This document shows, piece by piece, positions 63,115-64,000 of a stretch of 64,000 nucleotides of DNA. The translations under genes were made by a program, and so were the position numbers. The first letter of the stretch is position 1, and every line of letters begins with the position of its first letter. The notes under the pieces are model-generated. The model was not told where the DNA came from. It saw only the letters and a program-made list of their open reading frames with translations, and did no database searches. The stretch spans positions 62,001 through 126,000 of the forward strand of contig CAVTOY010000007.1 of NCBI GenBank assembly GCA_963736445.1. The letters run 5' to 3'. This DNA is from Thiosocius sp963736445 (GTDB taxonomy: Bacteria; Pseudomonadota; Gammaproteobacteria; Chromatiales; Chromatiaceae).

Positions 63115-64000
63115 TCAGCTGCCGGAGACCACCGAACCGAGCTGGAAGATCGGCAGATAGAGTGCGATGACCAGGCCGCCGATGACGGTGCCCAGAATCA
63201 CCATGATCAGCGGTTCGAGCAGGCTGCTCAGCGCATCGACGGCGTTGTCGACCTCTTCCTCGTAGAAGTCGGCGACCTTGGCCAGCATGTCGTCCAGCGC
63301 GCCCGACTCCTCACCGATGGTGACCATCTGGATCACCATGTGCGGGAACAGGCCTTGCTGCCGCATGGACAGCTGCAGCGACTGGCCGGTGGCGACGTCG
63401 TCGCGCATCTTCAGCACCGCCTGCTCGTAGACGGTGCTGCCGGTCGCCCCGGCGACCGACTGCAGGGCCTCGACCAGGGGCACACCGGCCGCAAACATCG
63501 TCGACGTGGTGCGGCAGAAGCGCGCCAGCGCGGCCTTGTGCATGATCATGCCGATGACCGGTACCTTGAGCAGCAGGCGGTCCAGGGTCTCGCGGAACTT
63601 GGGCGATCGTTTCCAGATGTTCGACGCCGACCACGACAGCGGCCACGATCACCGCGCCAGGATCGCCCACCACCAGCGCGGCGACGAAGTCCGAGATCGT
63701 GATGACGAACAGGGTAAAGGCCGGCAGGTCGGCGCCGAAACTGCTGAACAGGTCTTTGAACTGCGGGATCACGAAGATCATGATGATCGCGGTGATCAGG
63801 ATGGCGACCACGATCACCGCGGTCGGGTAGAATAGCGCCTTCTTGATCTTCGCCTTCAGCGATTCGGTCTTTTCCTTGTAGGTGGCGATCTTGTCGAGCA
63901 GGGTCTCGAGCACGCCGGCCTGCTCGCCGGCCTCGACCAGGTTGCAGAACAGGTCGTCGAAATACAGCGGGTGTTTGCGCAGCGCGGCCGTCAGCGAGGT
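63115..64000 (-). CDS. pilC: Type IV pilus assembly protein PilC, N-terminus beyond window, one apparent frameshift
   Basis: The inner-membrane platform protein PilC assembles type IV pili. The visible C-terminal 295 codons include LRKHPLYFDDLFCNLVEAGE (from 63990), YPTAVIVVAILITAIIM, and, after a frame change between about 63615 and 63640, WKRSPKFRETLDRLLLKVPV followed by FAAGVPLVEALQSVAG. All parts match PilC, so one base is probably missing or extra. The 5' end is outside the window. It precedes pilD, as in other gammaproteobacteria. Confidence 0.88.

Noticed and set aside
62734..63702. A 322-codon plus-strand frame
   Set aside because: It is antisense to pilD and pilC, full of His, Gln and Arg as typical for shadows of GC-rich genes, and resembles no family.

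Overview
This window is chromosomal DNA from a GC-rich gammaproteobacterium. The evidence is the gene order: tsaD/plsY/folB/folK; rsmI divergent from lpoA-yraN-diaA-dolP; a full mraZ-to-lpxC division and cell-wall (dcw) cluster; and secA-argJ-nudix, then yacG-zapD-coaE-pilD-pilC. A proteobacterial-type phosphoribulokinase suggests a Calvin-cycle autotroph, for example a sulfur-oxidising Chromatiales-like organism. That taxonomic guess is inference. There are no prophages, CRISPR arrays, tRNAs or rRNAs, and no complete insertion sequences.

Layout. 1-9.6 kb: the tsaD end, lipid and pterin genes (plsY, folB, folK, a FolM-like pteridine reductase), a MASE1-GGDEF diguanylate cyclase, a MidA-type methyltransferase, a lipoprotein, an NDUFA9-like protein, Rsd and a Sel1 protein. 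Three copies of a 180-182 bp repeat fill intergenic gaps here. 9.6-21 kb: Slt transglycosylase, inositol-phosphatase-like, thioesterase-like and second Sel1 genes, DAHP synthase, a metallo-beta-lactamase-fold protein, several small or unknown genes, an overlapping MnmM-like/MnmC(o)-like pair likely to act on tRNA wobble uridine, and a PlsC-like acyltransferase. 21-34 kb: dxs, a FIST protein beside phosphoribulokinase, purK-purE, a GlcD-like flavoprotein, the lpoA-yraN-diaA-dolP operon, rsmI and the RNase P RNA. 34-53 kb: the dcw cluster, with a recognisable sigma70 promoter and MraZ operator. 53-64 kb: dciA, an M23 peptidase, a miniature inverted-repeat element, secA, argJ, a Nudix-ThiE fusion, yacG-zapD-coaE and the type IV pilus genes pilD and pilC (cut by the window edge).

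The dcw genes form an almost unbroken train with overlapping stop and start codons, so peptidoglycan precursor synthesis (murE, murF, mraY, murD, murG, murC, murB, ddl), septal synthesis (ftsI, ftsW, ftsL, ftsQ) and the Z-ring (ftsA, ftsZ) are probably co-expressed. lpoA, slt and the M23 peptidase add envelope functions outside the cluster.

Sequence quality matters. murG and murC together carry about 13 apparent single-base frameshifts within 1.6 kb. ftsA has one frameshift near its end that creates a spurious FtsA-FtsZ fusion frame, and pilC has one more. As murG, murC and ftsA are essential, sequencing or assembly error is the likeliest cause. The most interesting biological signals are the repeat family whose ends supply stop and start codons of flanking genes, a second miniature element placed between a stop codon and its terminator, and the MnmM/MnmC(o)-like pair.
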